A stretch of DNA of 64,000 nucleotides from [Clostridium] saccharolyticum WM1 (GCF_000144625.1 NC_014376.1:2852001-2916000), one strand, 5' to 3'. Positions 42,465-49,339 are shown, counted from the stretch's first letter. Numbers and translations: made by a program. Notes: generated from the letters alone by a model not told the origin.

Positions 42465-43823
42465 TCAGTTATTTATATAAGCAGTTACAGCCTTATTGGC
42501 CTTACGAACCAGATTCTCTTCGTCCATTCGTACCAGTCGGCCTTCTTTTACAACAATCTCTCCGTTTACAACCGTATAGTCCACGCTTCCCTTCAGTCCC
42601 ACCGTACACAAAACCGACCTTGGGTCAAACTGAGCGCCTATCATATCAATACGGTTTAAATTGACCAGGAAAAAATCCGCCGCCATGCCTGCAGAAATTT
42701 CTCCTAAATCCTTCCGGCCCAGCACCCTTGCACTGCCCTTTGTTGCGATTTTCAGCATGTCATATCCGGTAGGTGCTTTCCGGCTGTCATTCAGCCTGTG
42801 AAGCAGGTATCCCACTCTCATTTCTTCCAGAAGATTGGAACCGTCGTTGCTGGCGGACCCATCCACAGCCAAACCTACAGGAACAGACAAATGAAGCATT
42901 TCCGGTATAGAAGCAATGCCTGAAGACAGCTTCATATTGGAAATGGGACAATGAGCCACACCCGTCTGAGTCCTGGCCAGCAGCCTCCGTTCATCCTCGT
43001 TAAAATGAATCCCGTGGGCATACCACACATCGGGACCGATCCAATCCAGACTTTCCATATAGGCCAAAGGCCGCATGCCGAAGTGAGAAAGGGTAAACTG
43101 CTCCTCATCCTTTGTCTCCGCCAAATGAGTGTGAAGCCTTACCCCCAGCGTTCTGGCCAGCTTCGCTGTTTCCTTCAAAAGTTCCCCGGTTACACTGAAT
43201 GGAGAACAGGGAGCCAATGCCACCTGGCGCATGGAATAGGGGCTGCTATCGTGATATTTCTTCACAGCAGCTTCCGAATCCTTTAAGATCTCATCCACCG
43301 TCTGGACAACGGAATCCGGCGGCAGGCCTCCGTCCTTCACACTTAAATCCATGCTTCCTCTTGTGGCGTGAAAACGGATGCCAAGGGCCTCCGCTGCAGA
43401 AAACTGGGCATCCAGAAGCCCTGTTCCGGCATGCCTTGGGAACACGTAATGATGGTCTAAACAGGTGGTACACCCTGTTTTTAACAGTTCTCCAAGCCCG
43501 GTAAGGGAACTGTAATAAACCACGTTCTCATCTACGTGTTTCCAGATTTCATATAAAGTTTTTAACCATGGGAATAATTCCATCTTCTGAACCTGCGGCA
43601 AATTGCGGCTGAAGGTTTGATATAAATGATGGTGAGTATTAATAAGTCCCGGATACATCACCATATCAGATGCGTCAATCACATCATCAGCTGTTTGTTC
43701 ATTGCTGCCGACTTCGGCTATTACTCCGTTTTTTATCAGCACATTCACTCTCTCCAGCAGTCTGTCATCAGCGTCACATGTCACAAGATGTTTTACATTC
43801 TTTACAAGCAGGGTTCCTTTCAT
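42465..43823 (-). CDS. Amidohydrolase, 8-oxoguanine deaminase-like
   Basis: A 452-residue zinc amidohydrolase of the AtzB/TrzN/8-oxoguanine deaminase group. Metal ligands: His-x-His in PGLINTHHHLYQTFSRNLP (residues about 57-75), His in HTHLAETKDEEQF, His in WYAHGIHFNEDE and Asp in GLAVDGSASNDGSNLL. The QTFSRNLP and LFPWLKTLYEIW stretches are what 8-oxoguanine deaminases show, and the purine permease partner fits. ATG at 43823, the second of two, is five bases from AGGAGG. The leader of about 195 bases can form a structured RNA. Guanine or another aminopurine remains possible as substrate. Confidence 0.85.
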   Translation of the reverse strand: MKGTLLVKNVKHLVTCDADDRLLERVNVLIKNGVIAEVGSNEQTADDVIDASDMVMYPGLINTHHHLYQTFSRNLPQVQKMELFPWLKTLYEIWKHVDENVVYYSSLTGLGELLKTGCTTCLDHHYVFPRHAGTGLLDAQFSAAEALGIRFHATRGSMDLSVKDGGLPPDSVVQTVDEILKDSEAAVKKYHDSSPYSMRQVALAPCSPFSVTGELLKETAKLARTLGVRLHTHLAETKDEEQFTLSHFGMRPLAYMESLDWIGPDVWYAHGIHFNEDERRLLARTQTGVAHCPISNMKLSSGIASIPEMLHLSVPVGLAVDGSASNDGSNLLEEMRVGYLLHRLNDSRKAPTGYDMLKIATKGSARVLGRKDLGEISAGMAADFFLVNLNRIDMIGAQFDPRSVLCTVGLKGSVDYTVVNGEIVVKEGRLVRMDEENLVRKANKAVTAYINN

Positions 43824-43881
43824 CATTACCTCCTAGTAATAAATACATAACAAGCTTTGTTTCATAGACTATATGACTGGT

Positions 43882-43952
43882 GTACTGCCGGCGGTTCGGG
43901 TGGCCACGAAACACCCCATACTCTCATCGGTATATATGATACCAGCAGTATG
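43882..43952 (-). ncRNA. Structured 5' leader RNA (riboswitch candidate) of the purine deaminase/permease operon
   Basis: On the minus strand ATACTGCTGG (43951-43942) can pair with CCGGCAGTAC (43891-43882), nine pairs, enclosing two elements including GGGTG/CACCC (43898-43917). In the alternative fold CATACT pairs with AGTATG (43917-43952) around the hairpin GGTAT/ATACC. The two folds share bases and exclude each other. It lies about 60 bases before the deaminase start in a leader starting near 44018. It does not match the purine riboswitch consensus I know; a purine-sensing role is inferred from the genes. Confidence 0.45.
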
Positions 43953-44024
43953 CCGCGTGTTCCCAGCTACGTTTTAAACAGCGATATAGATATGATTTTT
44001 TCAAAGAACAATGGATACTCTGTT

Positions 44025-44052
44025 ATTATATTGATTTTCTTTTTATTATTCA
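44025..44052 (-). promoter_or_regulatory. Promoter of the purine deaminase/permease operon
   Basis: Minus-strand TTGAAT (44052-44047) and TATAAT (44030-44025), spacer 16. It places the RNA start near 44018, upstream of the structured leader. Confidence 0.6.
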
Positions 44053-44123
44053 ATGTTAATTATATAACAATTATCAGAATTATTTTGTATAAATATCACA
44101 ACTTTATGTTTTTTACAGTAAAA

Positions 44124-44161
44124 AAGAGGGTACCCCTAAAATATAACCGGACTACCCTCTT
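44124..44161 (-). terminator. Terminator of the DUF2089/YvlD-like operon
   Basis: AAGAGGGTA (44124-44132) and TACCCTCTT (44153-44161) form a nine-base stem; on the minus strand it ends in TTTTTT, 55 bases past the stop of the YvlD-like gene. Confidence 0.85.
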
Positions 44162-44215
44162 CCTCCAATTTTCAGAATTTATAATATTGACAAGTGCATT
44201 TTAGCTTTGCGGCAC

Positions 44216-44563
44216 CTAAATTGATCCTTTATTCATATCCTTTAGCATATGATGGATGATTACGATGATAAACGCGGCAAGGAGAGAATTGATAAAACCG
44301 CCCATGCTGAAATCTGTTACAAAATAATCGGCGATCATAATCGTCCAGGCATTCACAATAAAACTGAATAATCCAAAAGTCAGCAGACTGGCCGGCAAAG
44401 TAATCAACAGAAGAATAGGCTTTAATAGAAAGTTTACTGCTAACAGCACCAATCCCATAATAAGAAGTGCCTGGGTACTGCCAATATAAATTGTGTGTGA
44501 TACAAATGACAGCAGGTATATGGTTAAAATGATAGATATATATTTTATGAACAATTTCGTCAT
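44216..44563 (-). CDS. Phage-holin-family-4 / YvlD-like membrane protein
   Basis: A 115-residue protein with four hydrophobic helices (about residues 4-24, 29-48, 54-76 and 84-105), including LLAVNFLLKPILLLITLPASLLTFGLFSFIVNAW, the signature of the YvlD/'phage holin family' proteins. These are chromosomal envelope proteins rather than phage holins. The start at 44563 has GGAGG five bases upstream, better than a TTG at 44575. It is the last gene of a four-gene operon with DUF2089 and SHOCT-like genes. Confidence 0.88.
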   Translation of the reverse strand: MTKLFIKYISIILTIYLLSFVSHTIYIGSTQALLIMGLVLLAVNFLLKPILLLITLPASLLTFGLFSFIVNAWTIMIADYFVTDFSMGGFINSLLAAFIIVIIHHMLKDMNKGSI

Positions 44564-44585
44564 GATTACCTCCAATTGACATGCT

Positions 44586-44900
44586 TTACCTGATTATAAC
44601 TGATACCTTGACTTTGTCAGTTGTGACATCCACAAGCTGATAAGGTTCATCCCCGGCGAAAGAGTCCAGCAGTTTCTTGGTCAGAATAACCAGTGCTTTC
44701 ACCGAATGAATGGTAATTCGGGAGGATGAACCGGGATCAGGCACCTGCGGTACAAAAAAACATGCGGCAGTCAGTATCTCCTGAAAACAGTCCAATAATT
44801 CCTGAAAGACAAACAAGGGAATTGGAAATGGAATACCCAGGAACCTTCGGTTCTCAATTCCAAGCTTGATCCACAAGAAACGGCAGCCCTTAATCGACAT
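44586..44900 (-). CDS. Hypothetical protein of the DUF2089/YvlD-like operon
   Basis: A 104-residue protein I cannot name. It has a hydrophobic N-terminal half (FLGIPFPIPLFVFQELLDCF) and ends with DVTTDKVKVSVIIR, which resembles the C-terminal strand of the preceding SHOCT-like protein (VKVRVYVD). Its ATG overlaps the end of that gene by 11 bases, with AGGTGAG upstream, so translation is likely coupled. It probably works with the YvlD-like membrane protein encoded 22 bases downstream. Confidence 0.78.
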   Translation of the reverse strand: MSIKGCRFLWIKLGIENRRFLGIPFPIPLFVFQELLDCFQEILTAACFFVPQVPDPGSSSRITIHSVKALVILTKKLLDSFAGDEPYQLVDVTTDKVKVSVIIR

Positions 44901-45333
44901 ATACTCTCACCTTTACCATTGCCTTATGGCCTTCATCCCAGGCCTCCACATCTACGATATTGGGATCATCCAGGGTGCCATTTATAATCTCCTCGATGAT
45001 TTTTGCAAAATCGATGCTGGATATATCAATCCCCTTTGCTTCCATCTCCCTTCTGGCATCTGCAGGTACCATGGAAGTCATCTTATCAGCGATTTCACTG
45101 ATGGTGGTCAGTAAACGTAACGGAATATTGACGTTAACATTAACGGAATGGTCATCGGACGTAACCTTTACCTTCAGAAACTTATAGTTTCGTCTTGCTG
45201 CTGTTACGGTTTCCACCATCTGTATTGTTTCTGCTTCCTTAGATCCATTAAGAGCTTCCAAAAGCTCCATGCCTTCGGCAGCGGTAATCTGCCCCTTTTC
45301 TATCATTTCCAGTATTTTTTGTTGTTCACTCAT
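44890..45333 (-). CDS. SHOCT-like / YvlB-type protein
   Basis: A 147-residue protein opening with a short helical SHOCT-like motif (EQQKILEMIEKGQITAAEGMELLEAL, residues 3-28), followed by a mixed alpha/beta region with NVNVNIPLRLLTTISEIADKM and WDEGHKAMVKVRVYVD. The pattern is that of the SHOCT-like proteins encoded between DUF2089 and YvlD-like genes. The same helical motif recurs at the C-terminus of the DUF2089 protein (EILDQLSKGEISPKEATERI), suggesting the two proteins meet through it. GGAGGG precedes ATG at 45333. Confidence 0.83.
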   Translation of the reverse strand: MSEQQKILEMIEKGQITAAEGMELLEALNGSKEAETIQMVETVTAARRNYKFLKVKVTSDDHSVNVNVNIPLRLLTTISEIADKMTSMVPADARREMEAKGIDISSIDFAKIIEEIINGTLDDPNIVDVEAWDEGHKAMVKVRVYVD

Positions 45334-45352
45334 GGACTGACCCTCCTATTCA

Positions 45353-45742
45353 TTATAGACTTTTAATTCGTTCCGTTGCTTCTTTCGGGGAGATTTCACC
45401 CTTAGATAATTGGTCAAGAATTTCATTCCTGGCGGCTGTTTTATCATCATTTTCCTTAGTCACTTCTTTTGATGATATTTCATATCCAAGGCCTTTTATG
45501 ACCGAATCCAGTTTACCGCGTACCGTGGGGTATGAGATGCCAAGCTCTTTCTCAACATCCTTAATATTCCCGCGGCTTCTAATGAATACCTTGACAAACT
45601 CAAGATCCTCTTCCGGAAGGCGGCAGAATTCACAAGGCTGGAAATCTCCTTCAATGACTGTAGAACACTTGGGACATCCTAACCTGGTTATGGAGAGCTT
45701 TTCACCGCATACGGGGCATTTGCCCGGAGCTTTGTATTTCAT
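45353..45742 (-). CDS. DUF2089 family protein, zinc ribbon plus helix-turn-helix
   Basis: A 129-residue regulator-like protein. N-terminal zinc ribbon with CPVCGEKL and CPKC, then CEFC (residues about 8-38); a helix-turn-helix follows (EDLEFVKVFIRSRGNIKDVEKELGISYPTVRGKLDSVIKGLGY, residues 44-86); a SHOCT-like helical motif ends the protein. The start at 45742 is favoured because GGTGA lies six bases before it. It heads the operon and probably regulates it from the AT-rich repeats just upstream of the promoter. Confidence 0.88.
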   Translation of the reverse strand: MKYKAPGKCPVCGEKLSITRLGCPKCSTVIEGDFQPCEFCRLPEEDLEFVKVFIRSRGNIKDVEKELGISYPTVRGKLDSVIKGLGYEISSKEVTKENDDKTAARNEILDQLSKGEISPKEATERIKSL

Positions 45743-45775
45743 CGTTTTCACCATCCTGTTGTGTTATTTGATTAT

Positions 45776-45858
45776 AATATACAACCTGAAATTAAAAATG
45801 TCAATATAGAAATTAATAATATTAATTATAATATTAAAAATATTAATTTTTAATATTA
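45776..45858 (-). promoter_or_regulatory. Promoter of the DUF2089 operon with upstream AATATTA repeats
   Basis: Minus-strand TTGACA (45804-45799) and TATATT (45781-45776), spacer 17. Directly upstream, four copies of AATATTA start at 45818, 45830, 45839 and 45852 in a nearly pure AT stretch. They may bind the DUF2089 protein or act as an UP-like element. Confidence 0.6.
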
Positions 45859-45956
45859 TAAATGAAAGGGTATATTTCAATCATATTTTTTTAGAAATGA
45901 TGTCTGGATTCAATGCATATGATCCTTTCACCTGTTTATTTGATCTCCATACAAAA

Positions 45957-45985
45957 GGGACGTAAGAGTTTTTACTCTCACGCCC
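45957..45985 (-). terminator. Terminator of the nitroreductase gene
   Basis: GGG.CGT.AGAGT pairs with ACTCT.ACG.CCC around TTTT, with two mismatches; on the minus strand it runs into TTTTG, 41 bases after the nitroreductase stop. Confidence 0.75.
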
Positions 45986-46025
45986 TCAATTTTAGTATTT
46001 TCCTTCTCTTTTTTATTTTTAACTA

Positions 46026-46553
46026 TTAAACCTGAAATTTGTTGAAATGGAGCTTTTGATATGGCAGCAAGTCCTCTTCATAGGGCTTTTTTTCCTCCCC
46101 AGGATAGCCTACGGCAATCATGCATTCCACACTATATTGCTCAGGTATCCCCAACACTTCTCTGATATATTCTTCCGCTGTTACTTGCTTTGAATGGAAT
46201 CTTTCTCTTATCTGAATCCAGCAAGACCCCAGATCCAAATCCTGGGCCGTCAATTGAATGATCGCTGCTGCTATGGAAGCATCCTCGATCCAAACATCAC
46301 TTGATTCTTGATCCGCTATTACTATTATTGCGAAAGGAGCACCTGCTAAAAACTGTGAACCATGATCCTTGCACAAGGAGAGCTGCCGGATCAGTTCCGT
46401 ATCGGTGACGGCAATAAACTGCCAGGGCCTTATGGACCGTGATGACGGGGATAGCAGGGCACTTTTCAGAATTACGTCCATTTTCTCTTTTTCGACTTCC
46501 TTATTTTGAAACTTTCTGATGCTTCTTCTAGATTTTAATCTATCATATAACAT
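46026..46553 (-). CDS. Nitroreductase family protein
   Basis: A 175-residue FMN enzyme of the nitroreductase superfamily: RRSIRKFQNKEVEKEKMDVIL at 9-29 (FMN phosphate contacts), SPSSRSIRPWQFIAV, then ASIAAAIIQLTAQDLDLGSCWIQIRERF and a C-terminal AVGYPGEEKKPYEE. Such enzymes use NAD(P)H to reduce nitro groups, quinones or enones. The short length fits the small clostridial branch. AGGAG precedes ATG at 46553. It has its own terminator and no clear operon partner. Confidence 0.9.
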   Translation of the reverse strand: MLYDRLKSRRSIRKFQNKEVEKEKMDVILKSALLSPSSRSIRPWQFIAVTDTELIRQLSLCKDHGSQFLAGAPFAIIVIADQESSDVWIEDASIAAAIIQLTAQDLDLGSCWIQIRERFHSKQVTAEEYIREVLGIPEQYSVECMIAVGYPGEEKKPYEEDLLPYQKLHFNKFQV

Positions 46554-46728
46554 AAATTACTCCTTTCTGCTTTATCTACAAGTCAGCCTCTTTAAATTTT
46601 CATTTCCTTTGTAAACGTGATAAAAGCTTTGACGAACTGTTCCTCCCTATATCTGCAGATATTTAACGTCGCTTTTGTACTTTTATGTCAGAACCAAATC
46701 TCCTTAAACATTTTGATTGCCTTTTCCA

Positions 46729-48207
46729 TTATAATTGAATCGTTTTTGTAGCTACATTTTCACAAAATACTTTATCATGCTCAACAAACAAAATTGTAAG
46801 TTCATGCTCAATTAATAATTTCTCAATCTGCATACGGGAAATGACATCAATATAGTTCAATGGTTCATCCCAAATATACAAATGTGCCGGTTCACACAAG
46901 CTTTTAGCAAGCAATACCTTTTTCTTCTGTCCTCCGCTAAAATCCTCCATATTCTTTTCAAACTGTTCTCTTGGAAAATCAAGTTTTCTAAGCATCGCTT
47001 TCAATAAACTCTCGTCAATACACTGCTTATCTGCATATTCCGATAAATTGCCACATAAATCAGAGGTATCCTGTGAAACATAGGAAATGATCAGGTTATT
47101 ATTCTTCCTCACAATTCCACTATGGGGAATGTTGTCTCCACAAATTAATTTCAGTATGCTTGACTTTCCGCTGCCGTTCTTTCCTAGAACAGCAATTTTT
47201 TCACCTTGTTCTATCGTAAAACTTACTCCTTCACAGACAACTCTGTCATCATATTTAATGGCAACACCGGAAAGCTCTGCCAGCTTTTTTTCATGGAAGA
47301 CAGGCGGTGATATTTTTAAGCTTTCATTGGATTCAATGTTTTTTAGAAGCCTTGATTTCTCCTCTATCATGGTTTGTTGTCTGGCTTCTATATTCTTAGC
47401 GCGCTTCATCATTTTTGCTGCTTTATGTCCGACATATCCTCTATCTAATTTGCTCCCGGAATTAGTTGTTCCATACTTGCTGCTTTCAACGCTGTCTGAC
47501 CAGGTTGTCGTACGTTTTGCAGCGCTTGAAAGTCTGCGAATGTCCTTCTTCAGTTTTTCATTTTCTGCCAGCTCAAAATTATCCTGTAATTCTTTGTTGT
47601 TCCACCATGATGAAAAATTTCCCTTTTGTATTTCAATATTCATTTTATTAATAGATAAAATATGGTCAACGCTATGATCCAAAAAAGACCTGTCATGGGA
47701 AATCAAAATGAATCCTTTCTTCTTTTTCAGGTAATTACTTAGCTTCTTCCTGGCTTCCCCATCCAAATGATTGGTAGGCTCATCGATCAGCAAAAAGGAG
47801 TTTTCCTTTAAAAACATAGCAGCCAACAGTGCTTTGGTCTGTTCCCCTTTCGATAGCGTAAAAAACTCTCTATATAGAGCATCGCAGTCCATATCTAACA
47901 GCGATAGCTCTTTTCCTATCTCCCAATCCAATGAGTCCGGACTAATCTCTCTTATAACATCAATAGTGAAATTGCTTTGTTCCTTCACCTCATAAGGAAA
48001 ATATTCAAAAACCACATCCGCTGTAATGTTTCCGGAATACTCGTATTTCCCAAGTAAAAGATTTAAAAAGGTGGTCTTTCCTCTTCCGTTTCTTCCTGTA
48101 AAACCCAACTTCCAATCGGTATCAATTTGAAAGCTTACATTTTCAAAAATATTATCATAACTGCCTTCATAAGAAAAGGTCAGGTTTGTTACATTTATTA
48201 AAGACAT
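46729..48207 (-). CDS. ABC-F ribosomal protection protein, Lsa/CplR-like
   Basis: A 492-residue ABC-F protein with two ATPase cassettes and no membrane part. Cassette 1: Walker A GRNGRGKTT, signature LSKGEQTKA, Walker B LLIDEPTNHLD. Cassette 2: GKNGSGKSS, FSGGQKKK, and the variant WDEPLNYID seen in Lsa-type proteins. A long inter-domain linker (about residues 190-290, TTTWSDSVESSKYG, AAKMMKRAKNIEAR) reaches to the ribosomal exit site in this family. It should protect against lincosamides, pleuromutilins and streptogramin A. ATG at 48207 follows GGAGG. Upstream lies a long leader with two short reading frames and a four-segment hairpin array. Confidence 0.92.
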   Translation of the reverse strand: MSLINVTNLTFSYEGSYDNIFENVSFQIDTDWKLGFTGRNGRGKTTFLNLLLGKYEYSGNITADVVFEYFPYEVKEQSNFTIDVIREISPDSLDWEIGKELSLLDMDCDALYREFFTLSKGEQTKALLAAMFLKENSFLLIDEPTNHLDGEARKKLSNYLKKKKGFILISHDRSFLDHSVDHILSINKMNIEIQKGNFSSWWNNKELQDNFELAENEKLKKDIRRLSSAAKRTTTWSDSVESSKYGTTNSGSKLDRGYVGHKAAKMMKRAKNIEARQQTMIEEKSRLLKNIESNESLKISPPVFHEKKLAELSGVAIKYDDRVVCEGVSFTIEQGEKIAVLGKNGSGKSSILKLICGDNIPHSGIVRKNNNLIISYVSQDTSDLCGNLSEYADKQCIDESLLKAMLRKLDFPREQFEKNMEDFSGGQKKKVLLAKSLCEPAHLYIWDEPLNYIDVISRMQIEKLLIEHELTILFVEHDKVFCENVATKTIQL

Positions 48208-48241
48208 ATTTTTGTCCTCCTTTGAATTTAATGGCATAAAT

Positions 48242-48315
48242 AACAAAGTCGGAACAATCGGCGACCTTGTTATTACTCCATATAAGCGTCGCCGGCAGCC
48301 TCCGACTCTATATGG
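48242..48315 (-). promoter_or_regulatory. Four-segment attenuator-like hairpin array before the ABC-F gene
   Basis: Four segments can pair in two exclusive ways. Segment 1 (48302-48315) with 2 (48278-48294) through CCATATA/TATATGG and GTCG/CGAC; segment 3 (48259-48271) with 4 (48242-48254) through AACAA.GTCG/CGAC.TTGTT. Alternatively 2 with 3 (CGGCGAC/GTCGCCG) and 1 with 4 (AGTCGGA/TCCGACT). Segments 1 and 2 lie inside the second leader frame, as in erm-type attenuators. Hairpin 3:4 ends near TTTGTTATTTAT. Confidence 0.6.
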
Positions 48316-48353
48316 ATCGTATCATGTGTTATAACCATGTCTTTGTCCATCAT
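48273..48353 (-). CDS. Leader peptide 2 of the ABC-F gene (26 residues)
   Basis: ATG at 48353, preceded by AAGGAGG at nine bases, opens a 26-codon frame reading MMDKDMVITHDTIHI then ESEAAGDAYME and TAA at 48275-48273, 66 bases before the ABC-F start. It overlaps hairpin segments 1 and 2, so its translation would control the fold. It has no Arg-x-Arg motif; the drug-sensing residues are unknown. Confidence 0.5.
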   Translation of the reverse strand: MMDKDMVITHDTIHIESEAAGDAYME

Positions 48354-48391
48354 ATAAATTTTCCTCCTTATTCCAATAATAAAAAAATAAA

Positions 48392-48420
48392 AGCTGCAAG
48401 AATCAATTATTCTCACAGCT
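48392..48420 (-). terminator. Terminator inside the ABC-F leader (attenuator candidate)
   Basis: Minus-strand AGCTG..AGAAT, loop, ATTCT..CAGCT followed by TTTTATTTTTTTATT. It lies between the promoter/first leader peptide and the second leader peptide, so RNA must read through it to reach the ABC-F gene. Confidence 0.75.
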
Positions 48421-48561
48421 CATAGATATACCTGGTTAAGTGAATATAATAACATAACACATGTGTATATAATTAGAGAAAAAAGAATCATCTTCTTGCA
48501 TAAGTACAACAAAATAAACAGAACGAATCTGATTATTATTGCATAAAATGTACTTGAAAAA

Positions 48562-48582
48562 TTAGCAAGAAAAATTAATCAT
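48562..48582 (-). CDS. Leader peptide 1 of the ABC-F gene (MINFSC)
   Basis: A six-codon frame, MINFSC then TAA, with GAGGTG five bases before ATG, starting about 22 bases after the expected RNA start and 142 bases before the terminator at 48392-48420. Size and place fit a drug-sensing leader; function is inferred. Confidence 0.4.
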   Translation of the reverse strand: MINFSC

Positions 48583-48610
48583 CTTTTCACCTCAATTTAA
48601 AATTTTAATC

Positions 48611-48639
48611 ATTGTACAATTAATTGGGGAAAAAGTCAA
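48611..48639 (-). promoter_or_regulatory. Promoter of the ABC-F leader
   Basis: Minus-strand TTGACT (48639-48634) and TACAAT (48616-48611), spacer 17, with transcription starting near 48604 and a leader of almost 400 bases before the ABC-F start. Confidence 0.7.
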
Positions 48640-48657
48640 TAAAAAGTTGAAGTTGAA

Positions 48658-49026
48658 TTACTGTTTTCTGTTCCTGATTTCATTCTCTATCAATTCTTTG
48701 GATAATTCCATTGCTCTTATAATAGGCGCTAATCGTCTGTATTGAACTGATTCTTTGTCATACTTGTTTTGAGCCTTTCCGGTTTTATGAATGATGGAAA
48801 GCACAGGCGGCAGTGCTTTCTCTAAATCAGATTCCGTAAACAAGCCAATTTTACTATTATTTTCTATGAAAGCCTTTGAAATATACAAAGCCTTGATTCT
48901 ATTCTTTAAGAGCGAATGCTGTGAAGTACCCTCTGCAAATTTAAATTGCATTTTTTCGCACTTAACAATAGTAGAAGAAATCAGCTGTGATGCAGCCTCT
49001 AGTTCTTTCTTTGAATTATTATCCAT
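48658..49026 (-). CDS. Unknown small protein with an internal duplication, behind an Arg-x-Arg leader attenuator
   Basis: A 122-residue soluble, helical, basic protein without a recognised family. It is built from two copies of a unit of about 45 residues: the first ends LLKNRIKALYISKAFIEN, the second LAPIIRAMELSKELIEN, sharing the spacing I..K..K.Q.K[FY]...Q...L...I.A...SK..IEN. ATG at 49026 is chosen for AAGGAG six bases upstream. A short frame ends just ahead (49037), so translation may be coupled. The transcript begins at a promoter near 49290 and passes a leader peptide with RNRLRRR and a terminator that it can disrupt, so expression probably depends on ribosome-targeting antibiotics. 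The Lsa-type ABC-F gene follows downstream. Confidence 0.75.
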   Translation of the reverse strand: MDNNSKKELEAASQLISSTIVKCEKMQFKFAEGTSQHSLLKNRIKALYISKAFIENNSKIGLFTESDLEKALPPVLSIIHKTGKAQNKYDKESVQYRRLAPIIRAMELSKELIENEIRNRKQ

Positions 49027-49036
49027 CTGCTTCTCC

Positions 49037-49123
49037 TTAAACCCCATCCTGGTCCCGCCAGCTTTCATCTGTGTAAAGTTTTAAAAGGCTCATTGCAATG
49101 CATTTACAGATTTTTTCTTTCAC
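49037..49123 (-). CDS. Small reading frame between the attenuator and the duplicated-unit gene
   Basis: GTG at 49123 with AGGAGG seven bases before it opens a 28-codon frame starting MKEKICKCIAMSLLKLY and ending WRDQDGV. Its stop overlaps the SD of the next gene, so it may serve as a coupling frame or be a small protein in itself. No homology is recognised. Confidence 0.4.
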   Translation of the reverse strand: MKEKICKCIAMSLLKLYTDESWRDQDGV

Positions 49124-49167
49124 TTAGAAACCTCCTATCTTCTTATATTTCACGGAAAGAATTAAAA

Positions 49168-49210
49168 AGAACCGCAAAAGATTAGCCTATGCCAAATCTA
49201 TTACGGTTCT
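49168..49210 (-). terminator. Attenuator terminator with antiterminator alternative
   Basis: Minus-strand AGAACCG (49210-49204) pairs with CGGTTCT (49174-49168), with inner AGATT/AATCT, and is followed by TTTTTAA. The upstream AGGAACCGC (49234-49226, codons 6-8 of the leader peptide) can instead pair with GCGGTTCTT of the right arm, excluding the terminator. The left arm lies in codons 14-16 of the leader, so a ribosome stalled at its Arg codons would free the RNA. Confidence 0.75.
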
Positions 49211-49249
49211 GCTTCTACGTCTTAAGCGGTTCCTATAAAATGTATTCAT
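49187..49249 (-). CDS. Leader peptide with RNRLRRR motif (20 residues)
   Basis: ATG at 49249, with AAGGA eight bases upstream, opens MNTFYRNRLRRRSRTVIDLA and stops at TAG 49189-49187. RNR, RLR and RRR are Arg-x-Arg motifs of the kind that arrest ribosomes carrying macrolides or ketolides (as in ErmD, MefE and MsrA leaders). It starts about 23 bases after the expected transcription start and overlaps the attenuator hairpin. Confidence 0.65.
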   Translation of the reverse strand: MNTFYRNRLRRRSRTVIDLA

Positions 49250-49278
49250 AGCTGGTTTCCTTTTAATATAATGCTTTT

Positions 49279-49307
49279 ATCATACTATAGAATAATTAAT
49301 CTGGCAA
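49279..49307 (-). promoter_or_regulatory. Promoter of the RLRRR-leader transcript
   Basis: Minus-strand TTGCCA (49307-49302) and TATGAT (49284-49279), spacer 17, with the RNA starting near 49272. Confidence 0.6.
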
Positions 49308-49339
49308 CGAGTTCACCAAAATTTGTTACTGAGAAAAAA

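Noticed and set aside
44216..44563. 'Phage holin' gene as a sign of prophage
   Set aside because: The YvlD-like branch is chromosomal and the operon partners are DUF2089/SHOCT-like; no other phage genes are seen.
46026..46553. Nitroreductase as the missing CLA-ER enzyme of the fatty-acid-type cluster
   Set aside because: It is 9 kb from oleate hydratase with its own terminator and is of a small generic type; the fused OYE module already offers an enone reductase.
46729..48207. ABC-F gene as an msr(D) partner of the Mef-like pump
   Set aside because: It lies 27 kb away, is Lsa-type by its WDEPLNYID motif and linker, and has its own leader.
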